Notes under the pieces: generated by a model
Seen by the model: only the letters and a program-made list of their open reading frames with translations
Database searches by the model: none
What the model was told of the DNA's origin: nothing
IMG/VR virus record: IMGVR_UViG_3300046520_000168
Span: 1-43,789 of that record
DNA: 43,789 nucleotides
DNA from: a virus
Direction: 5' to 3' (one strand)
In this document: positions 1-7,228 of the stretch, piece after piece
How positions within the stretch are numbered: position 1 is the stretch's first letter
Layout of the letters: every line of letters begins with the position of its first letter
Program-made: the position numbers and the translations under genes

Positions 1-1095
1 ATTCAGATCCGGAATTGCTTCGGACCAGACGATTTCCTCGTGGTCCCGCTGGTAGTTTCTGGTCATGCCCTCGCTCGCATGGCCAGCAATTTTCTGACCA
101 TCCTTTCCGGCCTTCTTGTACAGGTGCAGCGACAGCGCTCGCACTTCGTGGAAGCCCGGCATCTCTTCTTCCTTCCATCCCGCGTAGCAGTTCGCCGCCT
201 CCCTGGCCTCCTTGAATGCTCGCGTCAAATACCTCTCCTCAACCTTTGTCCAGTGATCCTTGGTCTGCGCCTGTTTCTGTTTCCGGCGCTCGGGCTTTCG
301 GTGCACCAGGTAGGGCGATACGACATCGTCGCGGCATCGGCTGATGACCGCCTGCAACTCTGGCGTTATCAGAAATCGTATCCATGCCGCGTCGCTGGCC
401 TTGGCCGTCTTCTTCTGAACGACGTATAGGTAACCCTCCCGACTGCCATCAAAACGCATATCGAGGATGTCTGTCCGGCGCTGGGCGGTGATTAATGCCA
501 GGTCGATTGCGTTCTGCAGCCAAGTCGGCGACTTTTCTCGGATGGCTTTCAGTCCTTCTACTGTGTGGCGTTTACGCTGCTTCTTCTCGATTCGGTTGAT
601 GGTACTAGCTGCCGGGTTGTCCGGGCACAGTCCTTTGGACGCTGCGTGATTGAAGATGTCGATCAGTAGCGCTCGGCACTGGTTCGCCGTGCGCGGGGTG
701 AGCGCGTCCAGCATCTCAGCGACCATGCGAATGGTGATTTGATCGACGGCCATTCCCTCGAACTGCTTACGGAAACGCCGGAAGTGCACGGCGTAAAGGC
801 CTAACGTTCCTTTGGCCAGTTCGCGGGGCGGAAGGACGTCTCGTTCGTAGGTGTCGAGGAAGCCGGAAAATGATTCTGATGAGCTGCCCATCACAGCGCC
901 GATCAGGTCGGCGCCGCGCATGAACTCCAGGTTCAACTGCTTCGCCGCATCAATCGCCTTGATCCGGTCACTGCCAAACTGGAACCACTTACCGTCGGTT
1001 GGCCGCCGGTAGCGATAAGTCGAGCGCCGCGAATCGAAATACAGGTTCTGCGGGAGGCTCTTGTTCGCCTTATTGCGCGGCCGTGGGACCATCAT
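1..1095 (-). CDS. int: Tyrosine-recombinase integrase (3' end cut by window edge)
   Basis: Site-specific recombinase that inserts and, with Xis, excises the prophage. The frame is open for 365 codons from the ATG at 1095 to the window edge, where it ends ...IPDLN without a stop; the family is usually 350-420 aa, so little is missing. Catalytic signature of the lambda integrase family is visible: Arg near residue 203 (TAQRRTDIL), HxxR near 314-317 (FHEVRAL), His near 338 (AGHAS) and the nucleophile Tyr near 347 (TRNYQRD). The N-terminal part (NLYFDSRRSTYRYRRP) is the usual arm-binding region. A second ATG follows directly at 1092. The first ATG overlaps the xis stop (ATGA), so the two are translationally coupled. 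attP should lie just left of the window. Confidence 0.95.
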   Translation of the reverse strand, partial: MMVPRPRNKANKSLPQNLYFDSRRSTYRYRRPTDGKWFQFGSDRIKAIDAAKQLNLEFMRGADLIGAVMGSSSESFSGFLDTYERDVLPPRELAKGTLGLYAVHFRRFRKQFEGMAVDQITIRMVAEMLDALTPRTANQCRALLIDIFNHAASKGLCPDNPAASTINRIEKKQRKRHTVEGLKAIREKSPTWLQNAIDLALITAQRRTDILDMRFDGSREGYLYVVQKKTAKASDAAWIRFLITPELQAVISRCRDDVVSPYLVHRKPERRKQKQAQTKDHWTKVEERYLTRAFKEAREAANCYAGWKEEEMPGFHEVRALSLHLYKKAGKDGQKIAGHASEGMTRNYQRDHEEIVWSEAIPDLN

Positions 1096-1304
1096 GCAGC
1101 TCCTTTCAATACCATCGCGACTAGGTCGTTGCCGTTCGACCGGTTGAACGCGGTCCAGTCAACGTACCAAAGTTTCCCGATCTGCTCGCCGGGCACCATA
1201 CCGTTACGGATATGGTTGCGGATTGCCTGCGGGCACTGCGGCGTTCCATTCTCGCCCCAGCGCCGGCGCTGGAACTCACTAATTTTGATCAGCTCTCGTT
1301 TCAT
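1092..1304 (-). CDS. xis: Excisionase-like small DNA-binding protein
   Basis: 70-aa basic protein directly upstream of int and overlapping it by four bases. It has the layout of a winged-helix phage excisionase: a short helix-turn-helix start (LIKISEFQRRRWG), then a turn and wing (PGEQIGKLWYVDWTAF). Excisionases bend attachment-site DNA and direct the integrase toward excision. The start at 1304 is chosen because GGAG lies eight bases upstream; the frame continues upstream, but that part is low-complexity and antisense to the neighbouring gene. The assignment rests on position and fold-like pattern rather than on invariant residues. Confidence 0.75.
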   Translation of the reverse strand: MKRELIKISEFQRRRWGENGTPQCPQAIRNHIRNGMVPGEQIGKLWYVDWTAFNRSNGNDLVAMVLKGAA

Positions 1305-1347
1305 TGGGTGCTCCATGCCGCGCGGGGCGGCAGAAGGTGTGGAAGGA

Positions 1348-1620
1348 TTATTCCCAGCCGTGCAAGTAGGCCGGCTCGGTGAGCTCTTCAAGCTCCTGCC
1401 GCAGAGCCATTTCGAGGATAACGGTCTTGCCTTCGTCCTGATCGAAGGCCTCCGTGTTGTCGAGCATGTTTTCGTGGACCAGGTCCACGTCTTCCAGATC
1501 AAACTCGCTGTGCGGGTATCCGCTGAAGTCGCAGAGCACTTTGATTGCGCCGGCCGGGTCGTATGCAGCAACAATGTCGTTGTCGACAACCTGATAGGCC
1601 TTTAGGGATTCTTGGGACAT
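1348..1620 (-). CDS. Conserved phage hypothetical protein, acidic
   Basis: 90-aa acidic protein (rich in D and E: EFDLEDVDLVHENML, DQDEGKTVILEMAL). No signal peptide or membrane segment and no recognised domain. The ATG at 1620 follows GAGGAATTCCT, a reasonable ribosome-binding site; a longer frame to 1692 would need an unsupported start. It sits in the leftward early operon just upstream of xis, where lambda-like Pseudomonas prophages carry several small proteins of unknown role. Probably cytoplasmic; an interaction or inhibitor role is possible but not shown. Confidence 0.65.
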   Translation of the reverse strand: MSQESLKAYQVVDNDIVAAYDPAGAIKVLCDFSGYPHSEFDLEDVDLVHENMLDNTEAFDQDEGKTVILEMALRQELEELTEPAYLHGWE

Positions 1621-1791
1621 AGGAATTCCTCGCCCGCCGTTCACCGGCAGGCTGATAAATGGGTTGTGAAAAAATGAGATGAAGAGCGACATACAAAGCG
1701 GAGAGGGTGGGCTAACGTTTAATCGTTCGCCTCACCAGTTGCAGCCCAATCAGCTCGTCCCTGAAGTGACTGGTGAGGGGGACACTCTTGG

Positions 1792-1848
1792 CTATCGCCG
1801 CGGTGCCTTGTAGCAGTACACGTAGGCGAACCGGGCGAGGGCGATCAT
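1792..1848 (-). CDS. Possible 18-aa peptide, coupled to the gene upstream
   Basis: A very short frame, MIALARFAYVYCYKAPRR, starts inside the stop of the upstream gene (ATGA overlap) and is preceded by GAGGAGAAGCC, one of the strongest Shine-Dalgarno sequences in the leftward operon. The product would be aromatic and basic, with a short hydrophobic stretch. Reality is uncertain: only the ribosome-binding site and the coupling support it. Confidence 0.25.
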   Translation of the reverse strand: MIALARFAYVYCYKAPRR

Positions 1849-2045
1849 GGCTTCTCCTCTTCAGGCTTGTACTTGGTGAGCCGCCATTTGGTATTGTTGC
1901 TTTGGCTGTGATCCGACTCAACGAGGCCGTTACGTTTCATGCACTCCAGCTCCCTGCGGACCTGCTTGGTGGTGAATGGCTCAATATGGAACCGAAACCA
2001 CCAGGTGCAGAACCAGTTGTCCCGGGAGCCGCCCGCGCCGCTCAT
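1845..2045 (-). CDS. Small winged-helix-like phage protein
   Basis: 66-aa basic protein. Residues about 20-60 (HIEPFTTKQVRRELECMKRN followed by GLVESD...WRLTKY) read like a small winged helix: a recognition-helix pattern and a beta-wing ending in KWRLTKY. This suggests DNA binding, but no catalytic or family-defining residue is seen. No strong ribosome-binding site precedes the ATG at 2045; its upstream neighbour ends 27 bases away, so translation may be partly coupled. Part of the leftward early operon. Confidence 0.55.
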   Translation of the reverse strand: MSGAGGSRDNWFCTWWFRFHIEPFTTKQVRRELECMKRNGLVESDHSQSNNTKWRLTKYKPEEEKP

Positions 2046-2071
2046 GTAAGTGGTTATCTACTGGGGTAGGC

Positions 2072-2680
2072 TCATGGCGTCACCCGGTTGAACTCGACGA
2101 CCCAGCCCCACGGGTTCGCATCCCAGTTGCCGCCAGTGGACTCCCATAACTCCCTCCATGCTGCCGGATACCAGTCGCGGTAGTTCAGCGACACGTCGTC
2201 ACTGGCAAGCTCTGGCGGACACCCAAGACCTTCTGGGCGAATGTAGCTGCGACTGATGGCTTGCAGCCGCTCGACGCGCACGTCGGTGATCTCCAGCAGG
2301 ATGCGACTGACCTCCCGCGGAATGTGAATGTTTGGTTTGTGCTTCCGGCCGAAATCCTTTCGCACCTCTCCGCTGTACGAACCTGGGCGATAGTCAGCCG
2401 CATAGGCGTAACGCTGGAGTGGGCCGCCTGGGTCTGGACGATGTTCGACGCCCGTGCCGCGCAGATCGATGAACGTCTCGCGCACCCACAGCAGGTCGCC
2501 TGGGTTACCGAACGGGCAGAGCGCATTCGCAGAATCTGCAACGTACTCGGGGGTGAAGTCGGCCGGCCATTTCAGGTCAGCACCTTTCACTGCTCTCCGC
2601 GTGACCGTCTTCTGGCCTTCCAGGATGGCGCGCTCCATCGGGGCCGAGAACAAGATCGGCCGTTCCTTTATTTCAGGCAT
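2072..2680 (-). CDS. ASCH/PUA-like phage protein (often named morphogenetic protein)
   Basis: 202 aa. The N-terminus KERPILFSAPMERAILEGQK, then TVTRRAV, is the hallmark of a widespread phage family with an ASCH/PUA-like fold: a request to alter RNA or modified nucleotides is suspected, not proven. Further conserved blocks are GDLLWVRETF (near residue 65), IHIPREVSRILLEITDVRVERLQ and a C-terminal WGWVVEFNRV. The start at 2680 has AAGGACC upstream; the frame extends 26 codons further through unlike AT-rich sequence. It is the leftmost gene before the AT-rich cassette at 2,924, and its own upstream neighbour in the operon was probably the now-decayed methyltransferase. Confidence 0.8.
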   Translation of the reverse strand: MPEIKERPILFSAPMERAILEGQKTVTRRAVKGADLKWPADFTPEYVADSANALCPFGNPGDLLWVRETFIDLRGTGVEHRPDPGGPLQRYAYAADYRPGSYSGEVRKDFGRKHKPNIHIPREVSRILLEITDVRVERLQAISRSYIRPEGLGCPPELASDDVSLNYRDWYPAAWRELWESTGGNWDANPWGWVVEFNRVTP

Positions 2681-2923
2681 GACTTGGTCCTTGCCGCTGT
2701 AGCGGTTGATTGCAAAAAAGTGGATTTTTTCACTATGTATGCCACTATTCACTATCACCGTGAATGAATAGAAGCGAGCTCGAGTGAGTTTTAGTATTTT
2801 TTGGGCGGTTTATTTATTATTTTTAATGCGGTGAGGGATAGGGGTAAAACTCATTGGCGTAAGGCGACTGTGACTTTTAATTGTTGTTGAGATATTGTTG
2901 TAAGTTAATAAATAGGATTTAGT

Positions 2924-3337
2924 ATGGCTCTAAAGAAAAGAAGTTCGGCGATGTTGGCAAAAAAGAAAAAATATAAGTTGTTGTTGGAGGAGCTTAGTTT
3001 TGATGTAGAAGAGGTTGACGATGGGGTGATATACTTTCAAAGTAACGAGTTGTATTATAGTTTGATTTTTGAAGGTGGTAATGACGGGTTTGTTGGGTTT
3101 GCTTTTTCGGTTGCTGTCGATGATGCTGATAATAAGCTAGGTCAAGTTGAAGTTGAAAGGTACGTGAACTCGACCTATAAAATCATGAAGTGTTTTTACG
3201 ATGATGCTGGGCTAGTACTGTCATGTGAGGGGTTTGCTATTAATGATGAAGAATTCAAGCGGCTAGCAAAATTCGCTGTTTCTTCTATGTCATTCGCATA
3301 CCCTGAGTTATGCGAAAAATTCCCAGATGCAGTCTGA
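2924..3337 (+). CDS. Unknown accessory protein, possibly YbjN-like fold
   Basis: 137 aa, rightward, in strongly AT-rich sequence unlike the flanking phage genes. The start is a poly-lysine stretch (MLAKKKKYKLLLEEL), followed by an acidic alternating beta region (YYSLIFEGGNDGFVGFAF) and a C-terminal helix (NDEEFKRLAKFAVSSM). This beta-sheet/helix order resembles YbjN-type sensory or chaperone-like proteins, an inference from pattern only. AGGA lies seven bases before the ATG. A stop at 3335-3337 is followed three bases later by the next ATG, so the two genes form one unit. It runs against the leftward operon, typical of a moron expressed from the prophage. Confidence 0.7.
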   Translation: MALKKRSSAMLAKKKKYKLLLEELSFDVEEVDDGVIYFQSNELYYSLIFEGGNDGFVGFAFSVAVDDADNKLGQVEVERYVNSTYKIMKCFYDDAGLVLSCEGFAINDEEFKRLAKFAVSSMSFAYPELCEKFPDAV

Positions 3338-3340
3338 ATT

Positions 3341-3775
3341 ATGGAGATTTCGAATGGGGGTATTCCCAGAGGTAGGGTTTCACAGGTCTTTGCTGCCGCT
3401 CTCGGTTCGTTTTGCATGTTTTTGGTTAATCGTACTTTCGAGTCGGGCCTAGCCGGAGCGTTGATTTACTTTGTTCCTGCTGTGACATTGTTTATGTCGG
3501 GTGTGCTAGGTGAGTTAGAAGATTGGATAAAAGATAACTGGTCGGAATATAGAGAGAAGGCAACAGTTGATCAGTTTGTAGTGGTTTGTGATAATTTTCT
3601 GAAAGACGAGGGGCTCGACGATACGCAGAGAGAGGAAATAATGGCGAAAAAAAATCAAGCTCGCATGTCAGTTATTGATAATAAGTTTCTTAAGTTGAAT
3701 AAGAATGCACCGACCGGAACGAAAATAAAACCAAGAAATACACGCCGAGTTAACAAGAAGGCGATTGATGAGTAA
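3341..3775 (+). CDS. Unknown two-TM membrane protein with charged tail
   Basis: 144 aa. Two hydrophobic segments near residues 13-30 (VSQVFAAALGSFCMFLV) and 36-53 (GLAGALIYFVPAVTLFMSGV) form a hairpin in the inner membrane, followed by about 85 residues of charged, mostly helical cytoplasmic tail ending in a very basic stretch (KPRNTRRVNKK). No clear Shine-Dalgarno is present; reinitiation after the upstream stop three bases away is likely. With its soluble partner it makes a two-gene, AT-rich module. A membrane plus soluble pair in a prophage suggests exclusion or host-surface modification, but no family is recognised. Confidence 0.65.
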   Translation: MEISNGGIPRGRVSQVFAAALGSFCMFLVNRTFESGLAGALIYFVPAVTLFMSGVLGELEDWIKDNWSEYREKATVDQFVVVCDNFLKDEGLDDTQREEIMAKKNQARMSVIDNKFLKLNKNAPTGTKIKPRNTRRVNKKAIDE

Positions 3776-3789
3776 ATAATTTTAACGGC

Positions 3790-4169
3790 TCATCTGATGA
3801 TCGGAATCGGCCGATTATCAGAAAATGGTGGTGGGCTGACGCTGTTGCCGCACATGTGCACCTGCTGGGTCTTGGTGAGCGGTTTGTCGTCGGCGCCGTG
3901 GCTGATGATGTAGTTATCGGGAAGCCTTAGGCTTCGTACCACTCGGCCGGTTGCAGCATCCGCAAGCAGATATCGACGATCGCGTGCGGCGCTCCTTTGT
4001 TGGTGACGGTGACCAAGCCCAGCGGATCCTTATAAGTGATCGTGAGGTTTGACTCGTCGGCGCCGCTCTCGTTCTCGGCGTCGTAGCAGCTAATCAGGAA
4101 TGCCGCGAACCTCAATGCGCCGGCTTCGATCTCTGACGAAAGCTGGAACTCGATCAGTGAGCTTTTGCC
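3790..4169 (-). pseudogene. Decayed C5 cytosine DNA methyltransferase (C-terminal remnant)
   Basis: Reading leftward, the sequence spells the last part of a phage C5 methyltransferase: ALRFAAFLIS, then DPLGLVTVTNKG, LRMLQPAEWYEA, an in-frame TAA where a Gln codon (CAA) is expected, then, after a one-base shift, DNYIISHGADDKPLTK and the motif X hallmark MCGNSVSPP. After that the reading diverges and stops at 3790. The open part starts after a TGA at 4170 without a start codon. The N-terminal motifs (SAM loop, PC, ENV) are absent. At least one nonsense and one frameshift change plus 5' loss make it non-functional. The AT-rich cassettes on both sides probably replaced the missing parts. Confidence 0.8.
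3794..3821. other. Strong hairpin at end of accessory pair
   Basis: CTGATGATCGG and CCGATTATCAG form an 11-bp stem (one G-U pair) around a six-base loop; inside is the perfect palindrome AATCGGCCGATT. No T-tract follows on the plus strand, so it is not a standard intrinsic terminator; it may be a protein site or RNA 3'-end structure. It also lies at the decayed 3' end of the methyltransferase remnant. Confidence 0.5.
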
Positions 4170-4207
4170 TCAACCGTCCGCCGCGATGGCTGCAACGGGT
4201 TATATCG

Positions 4208-4216
4208 CCCCCCCCC
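4208..4216. repeat. Nine-base C homopolymer
   Basis: A run of nine C (G on the leftward strand) lies in the degenerate stretch upstream of the methyltransferase remnant. Leftward it reads as GGG GGG GGG CGA in a short open frame (LTDGQLRDLFASIGGGR). Such tracts are slippage-prone, but no intact gene is controlled by it here. Sequencing error in the run is possible. Confidence 0.6.
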
Positions 4217-4335
4217 GATTGAGGCGAAAAGGTCGCGAAGCTGGCCATCGGTCAAGGTTCAAGTTTATTCTGCTATGATTGGGTTTTGATTTCGTTGAAG
4301 ATGGATGATCTATCTATAATGAGGGCGCCTGGGCA

Positions 4336-4641
4336 ATGACTGCAACCATAAAAAACCCTCTTACAATTATTGCAATTTTTGCAGGGATTGTTGAAGTCGG
4401 CTCGACTACTGTGCTTCCTTTTTTACAGCCCGGTGTTCAATTTGTTTATGTTTGGTTTTTAATGATGTTTCCTACTACTTTGGTTGTGGCATTTTTTGCA
4501 ACACTAAACTGGAATCACAAAGTGTTGTACGCACCCAGTGATTACCAAAACGACTCTTCTTTTGAACGGCTCGCAACCAATGCGGTCACAAACCCGAAGC
4601 TGTCCAATAATACATTTGGTGATCTAGGGGTCGGGCAATGA
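4336..4641 (+). CDS. Small two-TM membrane protein of an accessory pair
   Basis: 101 aa. Two membrane helices: residues about 8-29 (LTIIAIFAGIVEVGSTTVLPF) and 33-57 (FVYVWFLMMFPTTLVVAFFAT), then a soluble tail with WNHKVLYAPSDYQND. Small proteins with this membrane hairpin plus a YAPSDY-like motif appear recurrently in bacterial accessory DNA in my recollection, without an assigned role. The stop overlaps the next ATG (ATGATG), so both proteins are co-translated. AT-rich, rightward, opposed to the leftward early operon. Probably inner membrane. Confidence 0.7.
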   Translation: MTATIKNPLTIIAIFAGIVEVGSTTVLPFLQPGVQFVYVWFLMMFPTTLVVAFFATLNWNHKVLYAPSDYQNDSSFERLATNAVTNPKLSNNTFGDLGVGQ

Positions 4642-4961
4642 TGAGCTTTGATAATTCGGTTTTCCATGGCGGAAAATATCGCATTGACGGTGTCAGCTAT
4701 AAGGGCTGCTCTTTCAATAATTGCACTATTGAATACGGTGGAGAGGGGCCGCTCTCACTGGATAACTGTACTTTCAATAATTGTACATGGACGTTGGTGG
4801 GGGCTGCTAAAAATACCATACAATTCTTAACTACTATGCAGCATCAGTTTGGTGATTTTGGTACGACAATGGTGAAAGTAATCTTCGAAGGAGTAATGAA
4901 TCCTGCAGCTAAAATTAATTCAGTAAATTTGCCGGATGTAGATATGCTGGACGGTAAATAA
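4638..4961 (+). CDS. Pentapeptide-like repeat protein, partner of the membrane protein
   Basis: 107 aa. The N-terminal half contains repeats of the form (S/C)(F)NNC(T): FDNSVFHGGKYR, YKGCSFNNCTIEYGG, LSLDNCTFNNCTW, which would make two or three coils of a right-handed beta-helix as in pentapeptide-repeat proteins. The C-terminal half (TIQFLTTMQHQFGDFGTTMV) looks helical. It is too short for a DNA-mimic such as Qnr. Overlapping start with the upstream membrane protein indicates a complex or strict co-expression. The following hairpin with T-rich tail at 4,987 ends the unit. Confidence 0.7.
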   Translation: MMSFDNSVFHGGKYRIDGVSYKGCSFNNCTIEYGGEGPLSLDNCTFNNCTWTLVGAAKNTIQFLTTMQHQFGDFGTTMVKVIFEGVMNPAAKINSVNLPDVDMLDGK

Positions 4962-4986
4962 CCAGGCTTTAGATCGTAATGTCGTT

Positions 4987-5015
4987 GCTCAAAGTATTGA
5001 GCCTTGGTTTTATTT
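4987..5015 (+). terminator. Terminator of the 4,336-4,961 pair
   Basis: GCTCAA-AGTA-TTGAGC hairpin followed by CTTGGTTTTATTT, 25 bases after the last stop. The stem is only 6 bp and the T-rich tail is interrupted, so efficiency is probably moderate. The rest of 4,962-5,187 holds nothing else I can support. Confidence 0.5.
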
Positions 5016-5187
5016 ACGATGCCCATCCTGGTTTCTGGCCATAATCTTGGGGTGCTCCGGTTTGGTTAAGAGATGCTGAATGTCGAGAGCGGGCAAATTA
5101 TTGGGGTGCACTCGTTGCGCTTACTTTTGTTTGATCAAGGCGTTCTAATGGGGTGTCCTATGTCGGGTTATGCTCGGGCGGTAGAGG

Positions 5188-5469
5188 GTGGTGTGGGATC
5201 AGCTAGAATCCGGTGATCAGTCAACGGATGTGGGAGTGAAATGTTTCATCTGCAAGTTAGAAGCCAGCGAAGTGAAAGCGCTTGGCGACTACAGGCAAAT
5301 CGATTGTCCCCAGTGTGGCGAGTACAAAATCATTGGAACAGCGATCGCACTCTTCGAAGAGCACAACTGTGAGTTCGACGTTGGTCTAGCCACTCGCTGG
5401 CTGAGGTCTGAGCAAATAAGCGCAACCTTCCCAGTGATCGATTCAGATCGCACTACTTCACTCATCTGA
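5188..5469 (+). CDS. Zinc-ribbon protein, unknown function
   Basis: Up to 93 aa. Two CxxC knuckles (KCFICK near residue 18 and DCPQCGEY near residue 39) with a GDYRQIDCPQCG context form a zinc ribbon, a domain often found at the N-terminus of larger phage and defence-related proteins; here it stands almost alone with about 40 further residues (TRWLRSEQ). Start is uncertain: GTG at 5188 after AGAGGG, or GTG at 5236 (MKCFIC...) after GGATGTGGGA. Its stop is one base from the convergent methyltransferase stop, so it may be a truncated version of a longer gene. Confidence 0.6.
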   Translation: MVWDQLESGDQSTDVGVKCFICKLEASEVKALGDYRQIDCPQCGEYKIIGTAIALFEEHNCEFDVGLATRWLRSEQISATFPVIDSDRTTSLI

Positions 5470-5470
5470 T

Positions 5471-6394
5471 TTAGGCGGCAGACTTCAGCGCCTCATTGAT
5501 TCGTTGGCCGGCCAGCGGCGGTACCGCATTGCCAGCCATGTGCATGGTGAGCCGGTGATTGTCCGGGCGCTTTGTGTCGGCCGGGAAAGACATAGCGGCA
5601 AGGGCCTCGTTCGCCGAGAGCATCCGCATCTCATCGCCGCGAACCAAGGCCCAACGATCCAGCGTAGTGATGGTCCCAATAGGGCGCTCCAAACTTCGCC
5701 CTGTCAGGCCTGATCCTGATCCGTAATAGGGCATGATGAATCGATCACCGAAGCGCTCCCGGCCATTCTTCACGCGAAGCAGTGTCGACTCAGCTCGGCC
5801 AGGCTTTACAACCTTGCTCCATTTGCCAGCGTCGAAATCAATGAAGGATGATGCTGAAACGTGCCGGCGCTGGTTAAGTTGAAGGTTCAGAGGTGCCCTG
5901 CTTCGGGTGCAGACCAGAAACAGGCGAACACGGTGCTGCGGCACGCCGAGATCTGCGCAATCAACTACATGTGGCGCGAGCATGTAACCGAGCGCTTCCA
6001 TTGCCTGCGACCAAGCCGTGTACAGAGCCCAATCCGTAAACTCTTCAACATTCTCGACTAGCACCACTTCCGGACGGTGGAATTCGGCAGCCGACACAAC
6101 CGCCCAGGCTGTAGATCGCGAAGCGTCGTGCTGAGCGTTCCCAGACTTCTTGCCGCGCGCCTTAGAATGCCCTTGGCAACAGGGCGAGGCCAGCATGATG
6201 TCGTGGGCTGGAACCTTCGACCAGTCCGCCTGGTGCAGGTCTTGGCAAATGTGCAATGCGTCTGGGTGGTTTGCGCTGTGCCACTCGACCGCAACCGGCC
6301 AGTGATTAGCGGCCCAAAGAACGTCGATACCTGCATTACGGGCACCGGTAGACCATCCGCCGAGACCGGCGAACAAATCGATTGCTGTGGGCAT
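5471..6394 (-). CDS. C5 cytosine-specific DNA methyltransferase
   Basis: 307 aa, complete though compact. Motif I (IDLFAGLGGWSTG, residues 5-17) binds S-adenosylmethionine; motif IV SPCCQGHS contains the catalytic Cys near residue 72; motif VI VENVEEF (113-119); motif VIII QHRVR (153-157); motif X AGNAVPP close to the C-terminus. It transfers methyl groups to C5 of cytosine, most likely protecting phage DNA from host restriction; no partner endonuclease is adjacent. The ATG at 6394 has GAGG upstream and begins exactly at motif I; the frame upstream is unrelated. The variable target-recognition region is short (about residues 165-225). Divergent from the membrane gene at 6,443. Confidence 0.93.
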   Translation of the reverse strand: MPTAIDLFAGLGGWSTGARNAGIDVLWAANHWPVAVEWHSANHPDALHICQDLHQADWSKVPAHDIMLASPCCQGHSKARGKKSGNAQHDASRSTAWAVVSAAEFHRPEVVLVENVEEFTDWALYTAWSQAMEALGYMLAPHVVDCADLGVPQHRVRLFLVCTRSRAPLNLQLNQRRHVSASSFIDFDAGKWSKVVKPGRAESTLLRVKNGRERFGDRFIMPYYGSGSGLTGRSLERPIGTITTLDRWALVRGDEMRMLSANEALAAMSFPADTKRPDNHRLTMHMAGNAVPPLAGQRINEALKSAA

Positions 6395-6442
6395 GTAGAT
6401 ACCTCGTCGGTATATTACGACGTAAAAAATTGAGGATTTGAA

Positions 6443-6847
6443 ATGTCTCAGGACGAACCGCCCCAAGTTGTTTATAAGCCGATGACGCACTGGGCAATCA
6501 TCCCAGGGTTAATACTGGCGATACTTCTCGCCGTATTAGCAGTGGTAACACCAATCGGGGCTTGGTTTGGATTGCTGATGCCTGTGGGCCGCAGTTCTCC
6601 TGATTGGTTTATGCGCAGCGGTGCTGTTACGGCTGTGTTCGCGTTCGCCGCACAGGAGCAAGCTTCGAATGCACTTGAGCGACTTTCCCCCCGAGGCTTT
6701 GGGTCTAAAGAGATTAATAAGCTTCGGTTAGTTTTTGTGCGGCCTTTATTTTGGATAAAACGATTCATTTTCTGGCTGGCTATTGCTGGGTCGCTGATTT
6801 GGGCTTACGGCGACATTGCGATGGTTGCAGTTCAGTCGAGCAACTGA
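6443..6847 (+). CDS. Unknown membrane protein
   Basis: 134 aa with hydrophobic segments near residues 18-45 (IIPGLILAILLAVLAVVTPIG, then AWFGLLMPVG) and 107-125 (FIFWLAIAGSLIWAYGDIAM), and a middle part rich in Ala/Phe. GAGG precedes the ATG by about ten bases. It is divergent from the methyltransferase and only 48 bases from its start, so both promoters must lie in that gap. Rightward moron inside the leftward operon. No family recognised; probably inner membrane. Confidence 0.65.
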   Translation: MSQDEPPQVVYKPMTHWAIIPGLILAILLAVLAVVTPIGAWFGLLMPVGRSSPDWFMRSGAVTAVFAFAAQEQASNALERLSPRGFGSKEINKLRLVFVRPLFWIKRFIFWLAIAGSLIWAYGDIAMVAVQSSN

Positions 6848-6928
6848 GGCAGCATCTCGCCGGCTGGCGTGATTCGTTGAAGTGGAGTATTTGTGTTCGG
6901 CCCGGCATGAAGCCGGAAGGAGAAAACC

Positions 6929-7228
6929 GTGGGGAAGTTGAAAGTTGAACGTCTGACAATTAGCTCGAGCTCAAATCTGGCGACGTATGACCGAGAGAAA
7001 AGCTCTGAGGAGCTTTTTCTGGAAGATACGGATGAGCTTGATGTTTACAAGATCACGCTTCGCGAGGGCACTTATGGTCACACTGGCGAAGTCACGAAAG
7101 AGGGCGAGTTTGAAGCCACTCTTTCGATTGGAGGCAGCTTGCATGGCCACGTAGTTACCCAAATGCCTGGTCGTACTCGGGAAGATGAGCCGGAAACAAT
7201 CGTTCTTACGCTGAAGGCGGAGCGCTAA
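6929..7228 (+). CDS. Conserved hypothetical protein
   Basis: 99 aa, GTG start preceded by AAGGAG at optimal spacing. The sequence is acidic and beta-rich (ISSSSNLATYDREKSSEELFL, TLSIGGSLHGHVVTQM), without Cys or membrane segments. It follows the membrane protein by 81 bases and may share its transcript. Its TAA overlaps the stop of the convergent leftward gene by four bases, so the cassette was fitted in tightly. Function unknown. Confidence 0.6.
   Translation: MGKLKVERLTISSSSNLATYDREKSSEELFLEDTDELDVYKITLREGTYGHTGEVTKEGEFEATLSIGGSLHGHVVTQMPGRTREDEPETIVLTLKAER

Noticed and set aside
4217-4262. Leftward frame LTDGQLRDLFASIGG through the C-tract as an N-terminal continuation of the decayed methyltransferase
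   Set aside because: It does not resemble the corresponding part of C5 methyltransferases, and joining it needs an extra frameshift; it may come from another gene.
4987-5187. Additional gene between the 4,336-4,961 pair and the zinc ribbon gene
   Set aside because: Only short frames without ribosome-binding sites; apart from the hairpin at 4,987 I see nothing supportable.
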